A DNA stretch of 64,000 bases. Source: Paenibacillus hemerocallicola (lineage in GTDB: Bacteria > Bacillota > Bacilli > Paenibacillales > NBRC-103111). Position 1 is the stretch's first letter; every line of letters starts with the position of its first letter. A program made the translations under genes and the position numbers. The stretch is from positions 52,121 through 116,120 of the forward strand of contig NZ_VDCQ01000025.1 of the NCBI RefSeq assembly GCF_006265175.1, written 5' to 3'. Positions 33,130-42,705 of the stretch are shown piece after piece. The notes under the pieces were generated by a model, which saw only the letters and a list, made by a program, of their open reading frames with translations, was not told the DNA's origin and ran no database searches.

Positions 33130-34965
33130 TTAGTAAACATCCCGCTGGTATCGTTTCTGCTGCTGCATGCGGATCAAATATTCCGCAGCTTCTTCCGGGC
33201 TCAAGCCGCCCTCTTGTTCGAGGATCGTTGCCAAGGCCGAATGGACGTCGTGCGCCATTTTCTTCTCGTCGCCGCATACGTACACGCATGCCCCTTCTTG
33301 AAGCCATTTGTACAGCTCCTTGCTCTTCTCGAGCATCCGGTGCTGCACGTACACTTTCTTGTCGGTATCGCGGGAGAACGCGACATCCATGCGCGACAGC
33401 ACGCCGTCCTTAAGCCAGCGCTGCCATTCGATCTGATACAGAAAGTCCGTGGCAAAATGCTGGTCGCCATAGAACAACCACGATTTCCCCTCGACTCCGA
33501 GCTCTTCCCGTTCGGCGAGGAACGCTCTGAACGGAGCTACGCCCGTGCCCGGTCCGATCATGATGATCGGCGTTTCCGGATTCGCCGGGAGCTTGAAGTT
33601 CGAATTTTGCTGAATATAGATAGGCAGCGTATCGCCTGGCTGTATCCGCTCCGCAAGGTGAACGGAGCAGACGCCGTACCGGTTCCGCCCGTTCGATTCG
33701 TAACGCACCGCGCGAACGGTAACGTGCACCTCGTCGGGAGACGCTTTCGAGCTGCTTGCAATCGAATACAGGCGGGCGGGCATTTTCCTCAGTATCGTTA
33801 CGAATTGGCCGGCCGGAATGCCTTTGAGCCCGTAGTCCTGCACCAGGTCCAGCAAATCCCGCTCTTGAATATAAGCCCTGAGATCCTGCTCGCGTCCGGC
33901 CGCGACGAGTTCCTTCAGCGCCCAGCCTTCGGCTAGCTGTGCCGCGTGCTCCAGCAACGGCTTCGTCAGGACGGTGATTTCGTAATGGCTATGCAGGGCG
34001 TCCCGCAAAGATCGTTGTTCTCCGTTCTTGCCGACGGCTACGAGCTCGTCCGCATTCCAGCCCATGGCCGCGATCAATTCATCCACAAGGCGAAGATCGT
34101 TCTCCGGATAGATGCCCAAGCTATCGCCCGGCTCATACTGGAGGTTGGAGCCTTCCAACGAAATTTCGAGGTGGCGGGTTTCGCGATCCGACCCGCGGCC
34201 GTTCAAATTCAAATTTTCAAGCACCTCGGCCCGGAACGGATTCGTTCTGGAATACTCGGATTCGGTATCGCTTGCGGCCGAAACACCGGCAGCACCAGCG
34301 ACGGCCGGAGCCGCGGAGCCTTCGCTCAAAGCACTCAACACATGTTTAGCCCACTCCGAGGCGGGCTCGTCGAAATCGACGTCGCAGTCGACGCGCGGGG
34401 CAAGCCGCTTCGCACCTAGTTCTTCCAGACGAAGGTCGAAATCTTTGCCCGTTTTGCAGAAAAACTCGTAGGAGGTATCGCCCAGAGCAAGAACGGAATA
34501 GCGCAGTCCTTCCAGTTGGGGAGCTCTCTTGCTATGCAGAAACTCGTGGAAAGCGATCGCGTTATCCGGCGGGTCACCTTCTCCGTGAGTACTTACGAGA
34601 ATGAGCAAATTTTGAATTTTCTTCAGCCCGTTCGGCTTGAAGTCGCTCATCGAGGAGAGCGTGACCAGGGAGCCTTGCTCTTCCAGCTTTTTGGACAGCT
34701 TCTTCGCCAAGCCGTGGCTGTTGCCGGTTTGCGATCCGTATAGAACGGTTACGTCCTTGGACACCGGGGCGGCGGCCGGTACTGCATTAGCAGCGATCGG
34801 TGCCGATGGAGCAGTGCCGGACGGCGCCGCAGCAGCCGCTCCGCCGACCGCCGTCAAATAACCGCTGAGCCATATCCGTTGCGTATCGGTCAACGTCGGC
34901 AGCAGGCGATTGAGCAGCTCGACCTGCTCTTGATGAAAAGGACTGTTCGTGACTTGTAGTTCCAA
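33130..34965 (-). CDS. cysJ: Sulfite reductase [NADPH] flavoprotein alpha-component
   Basis: A 611-residue FMN/FAD protein that passes electrons from NADPH to CysI. The start is TTG at 34965 with GCGAGGTGGATATTG upstream; it gives MELQVTNSPFHQEQVELLNR, closely matching Bacillus CysJ. Then come an Ala/Pro linker, a flavodoxin domain (VTVLYGSQTGNSHGLAKKLS; STHGEGDPPDNA; ALGDTSYEFFCKTGKDFD), and the FAD/NADPH part (RLYSIASS; GVCSVHLAERI; MIGPGTGVAPFRAFL; FYGDQHFATDFLY). It ends in DVY, as usual. Assimilatory sulfate reduction in the cytoplasm. Confidence 0.95.
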   Translation of the reverse strand: MELQVTNSPFHQEQVELLNRLLPTLTDTQRIWLSGYLTAVGGAAAAAPSGTAPSAPIAANAVPAAAPVSKDVTVLYGSQTGNSHGLAKKLSKKLEEQGSLVTLSSMSDFKPNGLKKIQNLLILVSTHGEGDPPDNAIAFHEFLHSKRAPQLEGLRYSVLALGDTSYEFFCKTGKDFDLRLEELGAKRLAPRVDCDVDFDEPASEWAKHVLSALSEGSAAPAVAGAAGVSAASDTESEYSRTNPFRAEVLENLNLNGRGSDRETRHLEISLEGSNLQYEPGDSLGIYPENDLRLVDELIAAMGWNADELVAVGKNGEQRSLRDALHSHYEITVLTKPLLEHAAQLAEGWALKELVAAGREQDLRAYIQERDLLDLVQDYGLKGIPAGQFVTILRKMPARLYSIASSSKASPDEVHVTVRAVRYESNGRNRYGVCSVHLAERIQPGDTLPIYIQQNSNFKLPANPETPIIMIGPGTGVAPFRAFLAEREELGVEGKSWLFYGDQHFATDFLYQIEWQRWLKDGVLSRMDVAFSRDTDKKVYVQHRMLEKSKELYKWLQEGACVYVCGDEKKMAHDVHSALATILEQEGGLSPEEAAEYLIRMQQQKRYQRDVY

Positions 34966-35132
34966 CAATATCCACCTCGCGCAGCATACAATGATAGTAA
35001 TTCTCAGTATTCGCATATCTTTTCATTTTTTTCTCTCTTGACCCTATCACAGTAGGGAGACACGGTCAATTAGAATGATCTTATAGGAAACATCAGATAT
35101 ATTGATAAAGCGCGATATTTCGACAAGAACCG

Positions 35133-35164
35133 AAAAAAATCCGGCTCTGCGGGGAGCCGGATTT
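35133..35164 (-). terminator. Rho-independent terminator of the solute-binding gene
   Basis: The stem AAATCCGGCTC / GAGCCGGATTT is followed by seven Ts on the minus strand. Confidence 0.85.
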
Positions 35165-35185
35165 CAAGATGGATGTCGGAGCGTG

Positions 35186-36505
35186 TCATCTGGGGGCTTG
35201 TTCGATCGCTTTGTTCGCTTCTTCCGCCGCCTGCCGGAGAGCCGTATTGATGTCGATTTTGCCGTAGGCCAGATCGGGCAGCTTCCCCATCAGAGCGTTC
35301 TCGGCGAGCTTATCCACCTCGGGCTTCGGCGAGATCGGGGCAAACTTGTTATAATAAGCCGCGCCGAGATTTTTGTCCCTGTTCGGGCTGTTTTGGCCGA
35401 ACGCCTTGCGAATATCGGGATTATTCAGCACGGTCATGCCGCCCCGCTTGGACAGCTCCATCTGATATTCGTCGGATACGAGATATTGCAGCACCTCGAA
35501 CGCCTGCGCCTTATGCTTGGAGATGGCGGGGATCGCCCAATAAACCGGATACTGCTGACTGCCCACGCCGGGCAATTCCTTCGTCGTCGGATACGACGCG
35601 AGATCCCAGTTGAACGGTACGGGAATCGGGCTGACGACCTGCCAGTCGGAGAAAACGCCGAATATCGCCAGCTCTTGCTTGTTCAACCACTCGCCGGAAT
35701 ACGGGAGCTTACCTTCAAGCTGGTCCATTTTCGTCCGGTAGCCGGAATGCTCCGCCGGTCTCAGAATCGGCTCGAGTACTTTTTTCCATCTCTCGTCGCC
35801 GAACGTCGGTTTCATCGTCTGAGGGTCCACGAAAGGCAGCGAGAACGGATTCATCCGCGTGCTGTGGCTCGGAGAGATAGCCATGCCGGCAACGGTTTTG
35901 CCTCCGTCGTTCCGGTTCAGCTTGTCCGCGACCTCGTACACCTGGTCCCACGTCATGCCGTCCTTCAAGTAAGGCACTCCGAATTTGTCGAACAAATCTT
36001 TATTGTAGTACAGCGACATGCCGTTCGTCGTCACCGGCAGCCCCCATACTTGCCCTTTGCCGTTCTGTTTGATCGCATCGATCAGCGTCGGCTCGAACCG
36101 GTTCAGGTCTGCGTTGTACTGCTTGATCATGGGCGTCAAATCGAATTCGGTTTTGGTCCGGGGCAGCGTCGCGAAAAACGTGCCGACCGATTCGTAATAC
36201 AGATCGACGTTGACCCCCGTCATGATCAGGTTTTCGTACTTGTTCGCTTCCCCGTCCCGCGGATTGATGTACTTGATCGAAATGTGCGGAAATTTCTTCT
36301 TTATATGTTCCGCATAGTTTGCGTTGAATTCCTCCAGCTTCGTGCCGCCCGCCGAGTAGATCGAAAGCTCGATCGGCTCTTTGGACGGAGCCGGCACAGC
36401 GGATTGCTGTCCGCTGCCGGGGGACGTGTCCCCTCCTTTGCCCGCACAGCCTCCGAGTATGGCGACTGAAACAAAACCGGCCAATATGACGATCCCTTTT
36501 CTCAT
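35186..36505 (-). CDS. ABC transporter extracellular solute-binding lipoprotein (family 1)
   Basis: A 439-residue lipoprotein. The signal peptide MRKGIVILAGFVSVAILGGC ends in a lipobox (LGGC, Cys20), followed by a Gly/Ser/Pro linker. The body has the family 1 sugar-binding pattern (KGQVWGLPVTTNGMSLYYNK, DLFDKFGVPYLKDGMTWDQV). The ATG at 36505 follows CAGGAGGAGACGGACT; the longer frame adds 19 residues. It shares over-all design with the second solute-binding lipoprotein at 43073 (both end LNTALRQA(A/D)EE-type helix). No permease genes are adjacent, so the carrier must be encoded elsewhere. A divergent AraC gene may control it. Confidence 0.9.
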   Translation of the reverse strand: MRKGIVILAGFVSVAILGGCAGKGGDTSPGSGQQSAVPAPSKEPIELSIYSAGGTKLEEFNANYAEHIKKKFPHISIKYINPRDGEANKYENLIMTGVNVDLYYESVGTFFATLPRTKTEFDLTPMIKQYNADLNRFEPTLIDAIKQNGKGQVWGLPVTTNGMSLYYNKDLFDKFGVPYLKDGMTWDQVYEVADKLNRNDGGKTVAGMAISPSHSTRMNPFSLPFVDPQTMKPTFGDERWKKVLEPILRPAEHSGYRTKMDQLEGKLPYSGEWLNKQELAIFGVFSDWQVVSPIPVPFNWDLASYPTTKELPGVGSQQYPVYWAIPAISKHKAQAFEVLQYLVSDEYQMELSKRGGMTVLNNPDIRKAFGQNSPNRDKNLGAAYYNKFAPISPKPEVDKLAENALMGKLPDLAYGKIDINTALRQAAEEANKAIEQAPR

Positions 36506-36698
36506 AGTCCGTCTCCTCCTGGCATCAAATATCGCGTTCATTCGCTGCCTGCGGTCAAGCATGCAGCTATTCGAATGAATCCGCTTTCAAGAATACAAAG
36601 GTTCCTTCCTCCGTATGTTGTCGGGTTGCGTCTGCACGCAGGAACCCGGCGATGTCGACGTCGGAACGGCCGACGATAGAAATGGCAAACTAGCATAA

Positions 36699-36722
36699 GT
36701 GCGGGAAAGCCCTTTCCCGCAC
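36699..36722. promoter_or_regulatory. Perfect GC-rich palindrome in the divergent region
   Basis: GTGCGGGAAAG-CC-CTTTCCCGCAC has perfect 11-bp arms and a 2-base centre. It lies between the solute-binding gene (minus) and the AraC gene (plus). It has no T run, so an operator or other protein site is likelier than a terminator. No gene is seen in 36506-36900. Confidence 0.5.
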
Positions 36723-36900
36723 ACGGGAAACGCAATCCTATTGCGCTGCGCAGCTATTCGGATATGATTTTATGATACAGTCATTTTGCCCGATTCTCTA
36801 TATCCGTATTACCTTTCGAACGAATACTTTGCTATAATTGCTATACAATTCTAATCGGGTCAGCTTCCGCCATCAGACTGCGACAATTGGGGGATACACA

Positions 36901-37752
36901 TTGAGAAATGATTTTGAAATCGCTTTCGCCAAAAAAACGGCGCCTTCCACCATGCCCAGATGCCATTACCACGATTATTATGAAATTTATTATTTGCTGT
37001 CTGGTGAACGGTACTACTATATCGAGGATACGACTTATTATTTGAAGCAAGGCTGCTTGCTGTTCATCGACAAAAACCGCATTCACAAGACGATCGACGC
37101 CAGCAGACCGGAGCACGAGCGCATCGTGTTTTATTTCGACGACGCCCTGCTTCAGACTTATCGGGCTGCGGATGCGGAAACGATTCTGCTGCCTTTCCGC
37201 GCGGAATCCCGTGTGCTGGAGCTGAATGTTCAGGAGCAAAGCTATGCGGAAAATTTACTATTTCAAATGAGCCGCGAGCATGTCGATACCGGACAGATCG
37301 GCACGCAGCTGTTCCTGCAATCGCTCGTCGTGCAGCTGCTTCTGTTCGCGGCGCGCAAAATGAATACCGCCGGCGATGTTCCGGCTCAGCTGATGCATCG
37401 CAAAATTGCCGAGGTGCTGGACTACTGCAGATCCAATTACAACGAATCGATCACATTGAGCTTTATCTCGTCGAATTTCTATATCAGCCCGTCCCATTTC
37501 AGCCGCTTGTTCAAGCAATATACCGGCTTTAACCTCCCCGAGTACTTGAACACGCTCAGAATTCGGGAAGCTCAGCGTCTCCTTCGCGAGACGAAGCTGA
37601 AAATTACCGAAATAGCGGAGCGTGTCGGGTATGCCAACATCACGCATTTCAACCGCAAATTCAAGCTCGCGACCCAGATGTCTCCGAACGAGTACAAAAG
37701 TATGGCCGGTCATACGAAGTCGCTCAAGCAAAATAAAATGTCCGAGCCCTGA
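36901..37752 (+). CDS. AraC family transcriptional regulator
   Basis: A 283-residue regulator. Residues 1-120 are a cupin sensor domain (HYHDYYEIYYLLSGERYYYI). Residues about 180-275 carry the two AraC helix-turn-helix motifs (ITLSFISSNFYISPSHFSRL; LKITEIAERVGYANITHFNR). The start is TTG at 36901 (GGGGGATACACA upstream), giving MRNDFEIAFAKKTAP, the usual beginning of this Paenibacillus subgroup; the longest frame begins 21 codons earlier in a promoter-like region with TATAAT at 36830. Its likely target is the divergent sugar-binding lipoprotein gene. Confidence 0.88.
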   Translation: MRNDFEIAFAKKTAPSTMPRCHYHDYYEIYYLLSGERYYYIEDTTYYLKQGCLLFIDKNRIHKTIDASRPEHERIVFYFDDALLQTYRAADAETILLPFRAESRVLELNVQEQSYAENLLFQMSREHVDTGQIGTQLFLQSLVVQLLLFAARKMNTAGDVPAQLMHRKIAEVLDYCRSNYNESITLSFISSNFYISPSHFSRLFKQYTGFNLPEYLNTLRIREAQRLLRETKLKITEIAERVGYANITHFNRKFKLATQMSPNEYKSMAGHTKSLKQNKMSEP

Positions 37753-37792
37753 GACCGGACAATCGTACGTGCGCTTTCCGCCGCATATGCAA

Positions 37793-37839
37793 AAGGCGGC
37801 CTTCCTGGACGTTTGAACACGTACCGGAATGCCGCCTTC
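37793..37839. terminator. Long terminator hairpin
   Basis: GGCGGC-CTTCC-TGG-ACGT pairs with ACGT-ACC-GGAAT-GCCGCC around TTGAAC; CTTCTTTG follows on the plus strand and TTTTGC on the minus. It serves the AraC gene and possibly the DUF2325 gene. Confidence 0.7.
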
Positions 37840-37938
37840 TTTGATTCGCGATTTTCTTTATACAGACTCTGACCGATAGTACCATTATTCCCCTCTTTCC
37901 TCATGTTAACGTATAAACGGTCGTCTTTTCTAAAACGC

Positions 37939-38244
37939 TTAAGCTCCCTCATCCACCAATCGCATCGCTTTATTGATCGCTCCTGACGCGCCGAATCCAT
38001 CATGATAGTCGATGATTTTCCCCTTCTTCTCGGCGAGCTCTCGCACGGCCCACATCGAAGTATGTTTGATTGCGCCTTTCAAAATAATGACGACATCCGC
38101 TCGATTGATAATGCGCTGGAAGTAGCTTTCCACGGAACCTCCGCCCGTTTTCCCGTCGTGATGCTCTACGATAATTCCCCGCTTCTCGCCCATTTTCTTG
38201 AACGTATCCGTCTGGCTTCCTCCGATAATCGCTACCGTCTTCAT
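37939..38244 (-). CDS. DUF2325 family protein
   Basis: A 101-residue soluble protein with a small Rossmann-like start MKTVAIIGGSQTDTFKKMGE, a histidine pair in IIVEHHDGKTGGGSVES, and NRADVVIILKGAIKHTSMWA. This is the DUF2325 pattern; the function is unknown, though it often sits near metal or CRISPR-unrelated stress genes. The ATG at 38244 follows ACGGAGGGACGGAT. Single gene. Confidence 0.85.
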   Translation of the reverse strand: MKTVAIIGGSQTDTFKKMGEKRGIIVEHHDGKTGGGSVESYFQRIINRADVVIILKGAIKHTSMWAVRELAEKKGKIIDYHDGFGASGAINKAMRLVDEGA

Positions 38245-38328
38245 ATCCGTCCCTCCGTCTCGAGTGGCTTGTATCTTTATATTAACTCAAAATACTTAAT
38301 TGTCAATTGGAATAGTAGGATTTATTGC

Positions 38329-38364
38329 AAAAAAAGAACGGACACCGTTTCGAAGCCCGCTCTT
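38329..38364 (-). terminator. Terminator-like hairpin after the NmrA-type gene
   Basis: AAGAACGG / CCGCTCTT (one G-T pair) with inner pairing TTTCGAA is followed by a run of Ts on the minus strand. Confidence 0.5.
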
Positions 38365-38400
38365 CATTATTAGCCACGAATGTCCTAAATTTATAAAGCG

Positions 38401-39210
38401 TCAATTCAGGAAAGGCAAGATCGATTCCTTTAGTGCGGCGGTAGGTCTGCCGATCAATTTTGCCAGGTCGGCGGAAGTAGAGGAAGTATCGATCGTACGC
38501 AGAAATCCGTATAACCAATTACGGATTTCGGGATCGTATCGCAAACTTACCTTCTTGCCGGCCTTTTCGGACAAAACCTCGGTCAACTGCGTGAAATTCC
38601 AAGTACTCGACGCTGTAAGCTCGTACGTTTTCCGTTGATGATCCGGACCGGATAAAACCTCGGCAATACCGGCCGCAAGATCGTCTCGCGTAACCGTATT
38701 GAATATCCACTCCCCAGGCGGAACGACCAATTCTCCTTGAGCGATGGCTGCATCCAGACCGAGTGCCCCGACAAAATCGGAGTACAGGGCGTTGCGGAGA
38801 AACGTGTACGGGATGCCGGAAGCCTTGATCGCATGCTCCGCGGCCAAATGCATATGAGTCATCGAATTCTTGCCGGAGTCGGCAAAGGCGAAGCTTGTGT
38901 AAAGCAAATGCTCGACCTTCGCTTTCTTCGCTTCCTCTATGACATGGGCATGCTGCCTCATTCGGATCGTATCTTCCGGGTTGGAGCCGGAAATCAATAA
39001 CAGCTTGGAGGCGCCTTGGAGCGCTTGCCCGATCGTATCGGGATCGTCGTAATCGCATTCCCGCACCTCAATGCCGAGTTCGGCGAATTGAGCCGCTTTC
39101 TCCCGCTGACGAACGCAGGCGATGATCCCTTTCGCCGAAACGTGTTGAAGAAGTTTGCGTATAACCAAGCTTCCCAGTTTGCCGTTAGCGCCGGTAATAA
39201 CAATCGGCAT
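38401..39210 (-). CDS. NmrA/QorB-type NAD(P)-binding oxidoreductase
   Basis: A 269-residue atypical short-chain dehydrogenase. It opens with the NADP loop MPIVITGANGKLGSLVIRKL, then has LLLISGSNPEDTIRMRQHAH, HLLYTSFAFADSGKNSMTHM and LRNALYSDFVGALGLD. This matches NAD(P)H:quinone oxidoreductase QorB-like or NmrA-like redox sensors. The catalytic Tyr-x3-Lys of classical SDRs is absent, as is normal for the subgroup. The upstream MarR gene on the same strand (39257-39703) with its TAGTTAA operator probably co-controls it; the gap is 46 bases. Confidence 0.85.
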   Translation of the reverse strand: MPIVITGANGKLGSLVIRKLLQHVSAKGIIACVRQREKAAQFAELGIEVRECDYDDPDTIGQALQGASKLLLISGSNPEDTIRMRQHAHVIEEAKKAKVEHLLYTSFAFADSGKNSMTHMHLAAEHAIKASGIPYTFLRNALYSDFVGALGLDAAIAQGELVVPPGEWIFNTVTRDDLAAGIAEVLSGPDHQRKTYELTASSTWNFTQLTEVLSEKAGKKVSLRYDPEIRNWLYGFLRTIDTSSTSADLAKLIGRPTAALKESILPFLN

Positions 39211-39256
39211 CGGTCATTCCACCTTTCTATTTTGACACGTCGTACACGGGTTCCAA

Positions 39257-39703
39257 TTATCCTCTGCGCAGCTTCGTTAACAGATCGAGAAGCTGGTTCT
39301 GTTCCCGCTCATCGAGAACTTTCATTTTGTCGGCAATATGTCGGCGATTTTCAGGCAAATGCTTCAGAAGGATGCTCTGGCCTTCGCCCGTTATCGAGAT
39401 CACCGTTTTTCTGCCGTCGCTCGGATGGCTTGCTCTCCGAAGTAAACCGTCATTCTCCAGCGGTACGAGCAGAAGGCTGATATTCGCTTTTGTGACGCCG
39501 ATTTTCCGGGCTAGCACCGACGGCAGTATCGTGCCTCCTTCCTTCATGATTTCGACCAAAATCCGTATTCTCGCACCGCTCATGCTTTGCGACTGCCAAT
39601 ATTTCTCCGACACGTCGACCAAATGGGCCGTTGCCTCGACCAGCGCAAAAAACGTGCGCGTCTGGAGAGACGGCTCCAACAACTCGTCTTGCAATGGGTT
39701 CAT
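39257..39703 (-). CDS. MarR family regulator
   Basis: A 148-residue protein with the winged helix of MarR proteins at about residues 48-105: TILPSVLARKIGVTKANISL, LLVPLENDGLLRRASHPSDG, RKTVISITGEGQ. The ATG at 39703 follows GGCGGTGATGGA. A palindromic operator (39722-39739) lies just upstream, so autoregulation is expected. The next gene in the same direction is an NmrA-type oxidoreductase, a common partner for MarR proteins that sense phenolic or quinone stress. Confidence 0.88.
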   Translation of the reverse strand: MNPLQDELLEPSLQTRTFFALVEATAHLVDVSEKYWQSQSMSGARIRILVEIMKEGGTILPSVLARKIGVTKANISLLLVPLENDGLLRRASHPSDGRKTVISITGEGQSILLKHLPENRRHIADKMKVLDEREQNQLLDLLTKLRRG

Positions 39704-39721
39704 TCCATCACCGCCAGTAAC

Positions 39722-39739
39722 TAGTTAATGACTTAACTA
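39722..39739. promoter_or_regulatory. MarR-type operator
   Basis: TAGTTAA-TGAC-TTAACTA has perfect 7-bp arms, 19 bases upstream of the MarR start codon. Confidence 0.7.
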
Positions 39740-39818
39740 CATGTAAACATACACGGAAAGTGCCGTTCTTGTCAAAAACAAACGCGCAAAGCGTCCATTG
39801 AATCAAGCAATTGGAACG

Positions 39819-39857
39819 AAAAAAAGGCCGCCGGCGAATTACGAATCACAGGCAGCC
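39819..39857 (-). terminator. Terminator of the GH78 gene
   Basis: GGCTGCC / GGCGGCC (one G-T pair) is followed on the minus strand by seven Ts, 70 bases after the stop. Confidence 0.6.
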
Positions 39858-39926
39858 CCATTCTATGATTTTTATTAAATCGCCCCGATCGGATAAGGAC
39901 CGTTCTGCGTCTTCGAATCGCTCATT

Positions 39927-42458
39927 TCACGAACAGCTTCCCTCGTCATGAGAGTATGTTGTCCGATCGCAATCTGCGACCGCAATCTCCAGCTCGTATT
40001 GTCCTTCCGCATAAAATCTGCCGCCTACACGGGCTTCGCAGCCATACGGAACCGACAACTTGATCCGGTATAGCCCCTCCGCCTGTCTGACCGCAATCGC
40101 GTACGTACCATTCGGTGTCGAAATGGATCCTTCGGCGTGCTCCAAGTCGTACAAACACGGTTTTATCGTTACACGGGCAAAACCGGCATCTCCGGGCCTC
40201 AGACCGAGCAATTGCTCCGGCAAGCATACGAGCGGCATGGCCGCCCAGGCGTGACTGGCACTCTTGAAATGGACGTCGCCTGAGGCTGTCTTATAGAACA
40301 AGTCCCAGTTTTCCCACGTAGTTGTAGCACCGGCGTCGAGCATCGCGTCATAGCGGCGGCGCATCATGTCGAAGGCGAGTCCGCTTGCACCGTGCTTATC
40401 CAAAGCGCGGTAAACATATATCATGAAGTACGGGCTTGCTTTAATAACCGGCCGTCCCCCCGTGAAAATGTTTTCCACGATGCGCGGCGCCCTGTCATCG
40501 TTCGGCTCATGGAGATGCAGCAAAGCCAGGCTGTTTGCCACTTCGCTGATTTTATCGGACATTTTCCCGTCGACGATGCATTCCGCGTAGGCCCCCTTCT
40601 CCTCGTCCCACAATATGAGCCGGATCGCCTCGGCCAGTCGGTTCGCTATCGAGCGAAATACGTTGCACGCCTCCATATCGCCCAGTCGCTCCGCCATCCC
40701 GCTCGCCACATGAAGCGCCTCCAAATATTGAAGGTTCAGCGCGGTCAGGACTCCTCCCCTGCCGACGTCGGGAGCGGGGCCGTTCGGGAGCTCGCCCCAG
40801 TCGATGAACGACCAGTACGGAACATGCTCCAGCAAACCTTGTCCGTTCAAATAAGCCGTAAACCAGCGTATCGCGTTCACGATATTCGGCCACCATTCCG
40901 TTTCAAGCCCGGTATCGCCCGTATACACTCTGTACTCCTCGAAGGAAGATACCCATTGCAGACAAAACGACGGAATCGGCGGATAATTGTGATGATCGTC
41001 AGGATAACGGGAGGTGGTCATCCCGAGCCAATCCTGCGATTGCCCGAACTGCCTGAGCAGCTTCGCGTGAAGCTTGCTGTCACCGGTATAATAGTAGTTA
41101 AACAGCGCTTGAACGCGCCCGTCCCCCATCCATTGCTGCTGCTCGCGGCTCGGCGAGTCGAGAAAGCCGTCCTGCATGCAGCATCGGAGCGTATGGGCGG
41201 ATATTTCCCACAGCCGGTTCAACCGATCGTCCGAACAGACGAACTCCGATTTGCGTTTTACCGGATAATAGCGCGTTCGAAGGCCCACCTCATGGAACAC
41301 GACTTCCCCGCGCGGATTGCGCACGCGAATCTGAACGTAGCGGCATGCTTTATAACCGAAAGCGATTTCAACCCGGTTAACCCCTTCTCTCATAATGATA
41401 CGGTCGATCGAACGGTTATTGTCCGCATTCAATAGCGCTCTGCCCTGCCACAGCTCCTCGGCATAAACGATATCGAGAATATCCCCCGATGCGCCGCTCG
41501 CCTCGAGCTGCAAATAGCCGACCTCCAGCCGACCGAAGTCGAAGGTAACGATCGCGGCCTTGCCCGCCTCCGTCCTCGGTACGCGGTAACCGCTTGCCTG
41601 CCAATCGCCGTATTCGGACAAACTAATTTCTCCCTGCTCCGCAAGCAACTGCTTATGAAGCTTACCGACCGCCTCATCCCGCTCGCGAAGCTCGCCTCGG
41701 TTGATAACCGACACCGCGGATATTGACGCCTCTTCGGGCAAAGCGATTTCTCTCGGAACCAGATTCCAGAACGGAGAAAGCTTGCGGCTGCGTGCCTTCG
41801 CCGTCACCCAATCCGAGTCGTCATAACCGGGATTCATCCAGCCGTCGTCTTCAAGTCTGGAGTCGAATATTTCGATCGGTCCTTGACACCCGTTAATCCG
41901 CGGGGCGTTGCGCTCATAGGCGGGGTGCAGCGATACTTTCCATTTCGCGCTCGTACCGGTCGCGATTCGATCCCCTCCGGTCAGCCCTACGGCGCATTCG
42001 GCCAACAACGCCGGAATCCGGTGCATCGATTGCCCGGTTCCGTAGCCGAAATGCAGCGCAAGTACGGCTATCGTATTCGCCCCGGCCTCCAATAAATCCG
42101 ATATATCCCAGCTATCGTAGTACTGCCAGCGGGGATCGCTGCGGCCCGGACCTCTCCCGACGTAACGACCGTTCACATAGAGCATGTAGCGCGAGTCGGC
42201 AAATAGGCGGATGCTTCCGTGCTCCGGCCGATCTTTCAGCTCGAACGTATGGCGAAACCGGCAAAACGAGTTTTTCGGCTGCTCGTAATGCGTCTCCGCT
42301 TCGGACGGATGCCAGATGATCGCCGTCTCGTTCGCCCATGAAATCGACTCGTGAGCGGGACGGCTGCGAAAAAATCGCGACGGTGCGGATGCAGGCATAT
42401 CCGGGCCGTAATCCGATACAGGAGCGCTTCCGCTCCGACTTGTTCTCATCGGGTTCAT
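39927..42458 (-). CDS. GH78 alpha-L-rhamnosidase-like glycoside hydrolase
   Basis: An 843-residue enzyme without a signal peptide, so probably cytoplasmic. Residues about 60-175 form a beta-sandwich (FRHTFELKDRPEHGSIRLFA, YVNGRYVGRGPGRSDPRW), followed by a second beta domain and the (alpha/alpha)6 barrel from about residue 410: DGFLDSPSREQQQWMGDGRV, with the acidic cluster expected of inverting rhamnosidases, then FIDWGELPNGP, TWENWDLFYKTASGDVHFKS, SHAWAAMPL. The family removes rhamnose from plant glycosides or polysaccharides. Two starts are plausible: 42458 (AAAGGACAATATCGA upstream, used here) or 42476. It neighbours sugar-binding lipoprotein genes. Confidence 0.82.
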   Translation of the reverse strand: MNPMRTSRSGSAPVSDYGPDMPASAPSRFFRSRPAHESISWANETAIIWHPSEAETHYEQPKNSFCRFRHTFELKDRPEHGSIRLFADSRYMLYVNGRYVGRGPGRSDPRWQYYDSWDISDLLEAGANTIAVLALHFGYGTGQSMHRIPALLAECAVGLTGGDRIATGTSAKWKVSLHPAYERNAPRINGCQGPIEIFDSRLEDDGWMNPGYDDSDWVTAKARSRKLSPFWNLVPREIALPEEASISAVSVINRGELRERDEAVGKLHKQLLAEQGEISLSEYGDWQASGYRVPRTEAGKAAIVTFDFGRLEVGYLQLEASGASGDILDIVYAEELWQGRALLNADNNRSIDRIIMREGVNRVEIAFGYKACRYVQIRVRNPRGEVVFHEVGLRTRYYPVKRKSEFVCSDDRLNRLWEISAHTLRCCMQDGFLDSPSREQQQWMGDGRVQALFNYYYTGDSKLHAKLLRQFGQSQDWLGMTTSRYPDDHHNYPPIPSFCLQWVSSFEEYRVYTGDTGLETEWWPNIVNAIRWFTAYLNGQGLLEHVPYWSFIDWGELPNGPAPDVGRGGVLTALNLQYLEALHVASGMAERLGDMEACNVFRSIANRLAEAIRLILWDEEKGAYAECIVDGKMSDKISEVANSLALLHLHEPNDDRAPRIVENIFTGGRPVIKASPYFMIYVYRALDKHGASGLAFDMMRRRYDAMLDAGATTTWENWDLFYKTASGDVHFKSASHAWAAMPLVCLPEQLLGLRPGDAGFARVTIKPCLYDLEHAEGSISTPNGTYAIAVRQAEGLYRIKLSVPYGCEARVGGRFYAEGQYELEIAVADCDRTTYSHDEGSCS

Positions 42459-42705
42459 TCGATATTGTCCTTTCATCTCGTTATCCTATTTCCGCACAAG
42501 CTCTTGCGTCTGCCGAATGGCCAATACCTTTGACCATCGTTTTGCATATCGATAATCGTATTATAATCCAGTAGTTATCCTTGCAAAATGCAGATAATTC
42601 CGAAAAAGATATACAAAATTTCAAATCGGGGATTCATCGACGACGAGGATGGTTCCTTTCTATTCGTGCTGAAAGCGGACATAAGAGGGATCTCCACCCT
42701 GACTT

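Noticed and set aside
35102..36469. 455-codon open frame on the plus strand opposite the solute-binding gene
   Set aside because: Antisense shadow of a lipoprotein gene with clear signal peptide and ribosome site; its product is Arg/His-rich and unlike any family.
40392..41435. 347-codon plus-strand frame opposite the GH78 gene
   Set aside because: Shadow of the rhamnosidase frame; no ribosome site or motif.
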